Shown here: positions 29,757 to 30,434 of the stretch, one piece after another | How positions within the stretch are numbered: position 1 is the first letter of the stretch | Layout of the letters: each line of letters begins with the position of its first letter | DNA from: Thermodesulfobacteriota bacterium | GTDB lineage: Bacteria > Desulfobacterota > BSN033 > UBA1163 | Direction: 5' to 3' | Assembly (NCBI GenBank): GCA_030024065.1 | Contig: JASEIE010000011.1 | Coordinates: 1 to 30,434, forward strand | Length of the DNA stretch: 30,434 bases | Notes under the pieces: generated by a model | What the model was told of the DNA's origin: nothing | What the model saw: only the letters and a program-made list of their open reading frames with translations | Databases searched by the model: none | Translations under genes and position numbers: made by a program

Positions 29757-30434
29757 ATGGAAGAGAAAAAATTTCAACCCAAAAAACTCACTTTATCAAA
29801 TACCAAGCAGGAAATGTTGGAGGCTTACAGTGCAATTTTGAAGCAATTGGAAGCCCAAAGAGAGGCCGAACTGAAGCCGGAAAAGAAACTTGAGGAGAAA
29901 AAGGCGAAGGAGGTGATTCAGATCGCAGAATCTCTATCTTCGGAAGGAGTTGCCAGGGAGATCAGCACCCTGAAGATAGAAGCGGGGAAGATGCTTGCTC
30001 AAATTTCGGACGGGCTGGAGGAAGAAATCCAAAAGTTTAAAGCCGTTCAGAACGCAATCGTATTGAAGGAAAAAGAGCTTCAGGAACTTTATGAGATTGA
30101 GAGATCGGCTGTGACTCTGGCGGCTTTAATTGAATCTCAAAATCAGAAACGGCAGGCATTTGAACTCGAGATGGCTGAGAAGAAGGAAGCATTAAGTCAA
30201 GAGATTGAGGCTCTCCGTGCTCAGCGGGAACAAGAGAAAAAGGAATATGAGGAAGAGATTAAAGAGCGGGATATAACCGATAAAAAGAGGCGTGAAAGAG
30301 AGAAGGAAGAGTACGACTATTCCTTTAAGAGGGAGCAAAAGTTAGCGAAAGACAAATTCGAAGACGAAAAAGCAAAACTGGAAAAGGAGATCAAGACCAA
30401 GAAAGAACAGATGGAAATTGAACTAAAGGAGAGG
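29757..30434 (+). CDS. Long coiled-coil protein of unknown function (partial)
   Basis: The ATG at 29757 (AAAGGA 8 bases upstream) opens a frame of 226 codons running off the window end. It starts MEEKKFQPKKLTLSNTKQEM, with a charged segment (REAELKPEKKLEEKKAKEV) and then REISTLKIEAGKMLAQISDG. From about residue 95 on it is nearly continuous heptad-patterned, Glu/Lys-rich coiled coil (EIEALRAQREQEKKEYEEEI). No signal peptide, membrane helix or catalytic motif is visible. It is preceded by a very short frame (29714-29737, seven codons) with an excellent TAAGGAGG site. I do not recognise the family; a structural or scaffolding role is only a guess. Confidence 0.75.
   Translation, partial: MEEKKFQPKKLTLSNTKQEMLEAYSAILKQLEAQREAELKPEKKLEEKKAKEVIQIAESLSSEGVAREISTLKIEAGKMLAQISDGLEEEIQKFKAVQNAIVLKEKELQELYEIERSAVTLAALIESQNQKRQAFELEMAEKKEALSQEIEALRAQREQEKKEYEEEIKERDITDKKRREREKEEYDYSFKREQKLAKDKFEDEKAKLEKEIKTKKEQMEIELKER

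Overview
The window reads as a chromosomal piece of a strictly anaerobic bacterium, most likely an uncultured deltaproteobacterium-type lineage (Desulfobacterota, Syntrophales-like). The grounds are a cytoplasmic selenocysteine formate dehydrogenase, an unusual 13-gene complex I locus in which NuoF is replaced by a NuoF/GltD fusion and NuoE is absent, other molybdopterin and Fe-S enzymes, a DUF362 protein, and many palindromic intergenic repeats. The taxonomic call is inference from gene content; there is no rRNA or other marker gene.

Layout. 1-1249 (minus strand): the N-terminus of a membrane-anchored spermidine-synthase-like protein and a crotonase-fold enoyl-CoA isomerase/hydratase. 1435-8268 (plus): an MFS transporter, a pyruvate-kinase-C-terminal-like protein, a small carboxymuconolactone-decarboxylase-fold protein, a molybdopterin oxidoreductase followed by its likely four-cluster ferredoxin subunit, and a DUF362 Fe-S protein behind a promoter and a leader with two terminator-like hairpins. 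8534-11206: formate dehydrogenase alpha subunit, interrupted by an in-frame TGA that fits selenocysteine in position, motif and SECIS-like hairpin. 11459-26740: nuoA, B, C, D, [NuoF-C/GltD fusion], G, H, I, J, K, L, M, N, all on the plus strand.

The most striking observation is in nuoB. The first cysteine codon of the tandem Cys-Cys motif that binds cluster N2 is TGA, with flanking sequence fully NuoB-like, a stem-loop just downstream, and a selenoprotein gene immediately upstream in the same locus. It is either a selenocysteine NuoB or a point mutation/sequence error. An FKBP gene later in the window carries an in-frame TAA, so the error/decay explanation must be taken seriously.

How the genes work together (inference): FdhA would oxidise formate (or reduce CO2) in the cytoplasm. 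Its N-terminal half is paralogous to NuoG, and no dedicated FdhB/FdhC partner is present. The complex I has a complete membrane arm (H, A, J, K, L, M, N) and Q module (B, C, D, I). Its input module is NuoG plus a GltD-type FAD/NAD(P) flavoprotein carrying the NuoF N3-type cluster motif, so the electron donor may be NADPH, ferredoxin or formate rather than NADH through a classic NuoEF.

27201-30434 is accessory: an interrupted periplasmic FKBP, a Phd/YefM-ParE-type toxin-antitoxin pair, a truncated DUF1016 (YhcG-type) nuclease relative with palindromes inside its coding region, and the start of a long coiled-coil protein. Nearly every intergenic spacer carries an inverted repeat; many are built from short words that differ from spacer to spacer.
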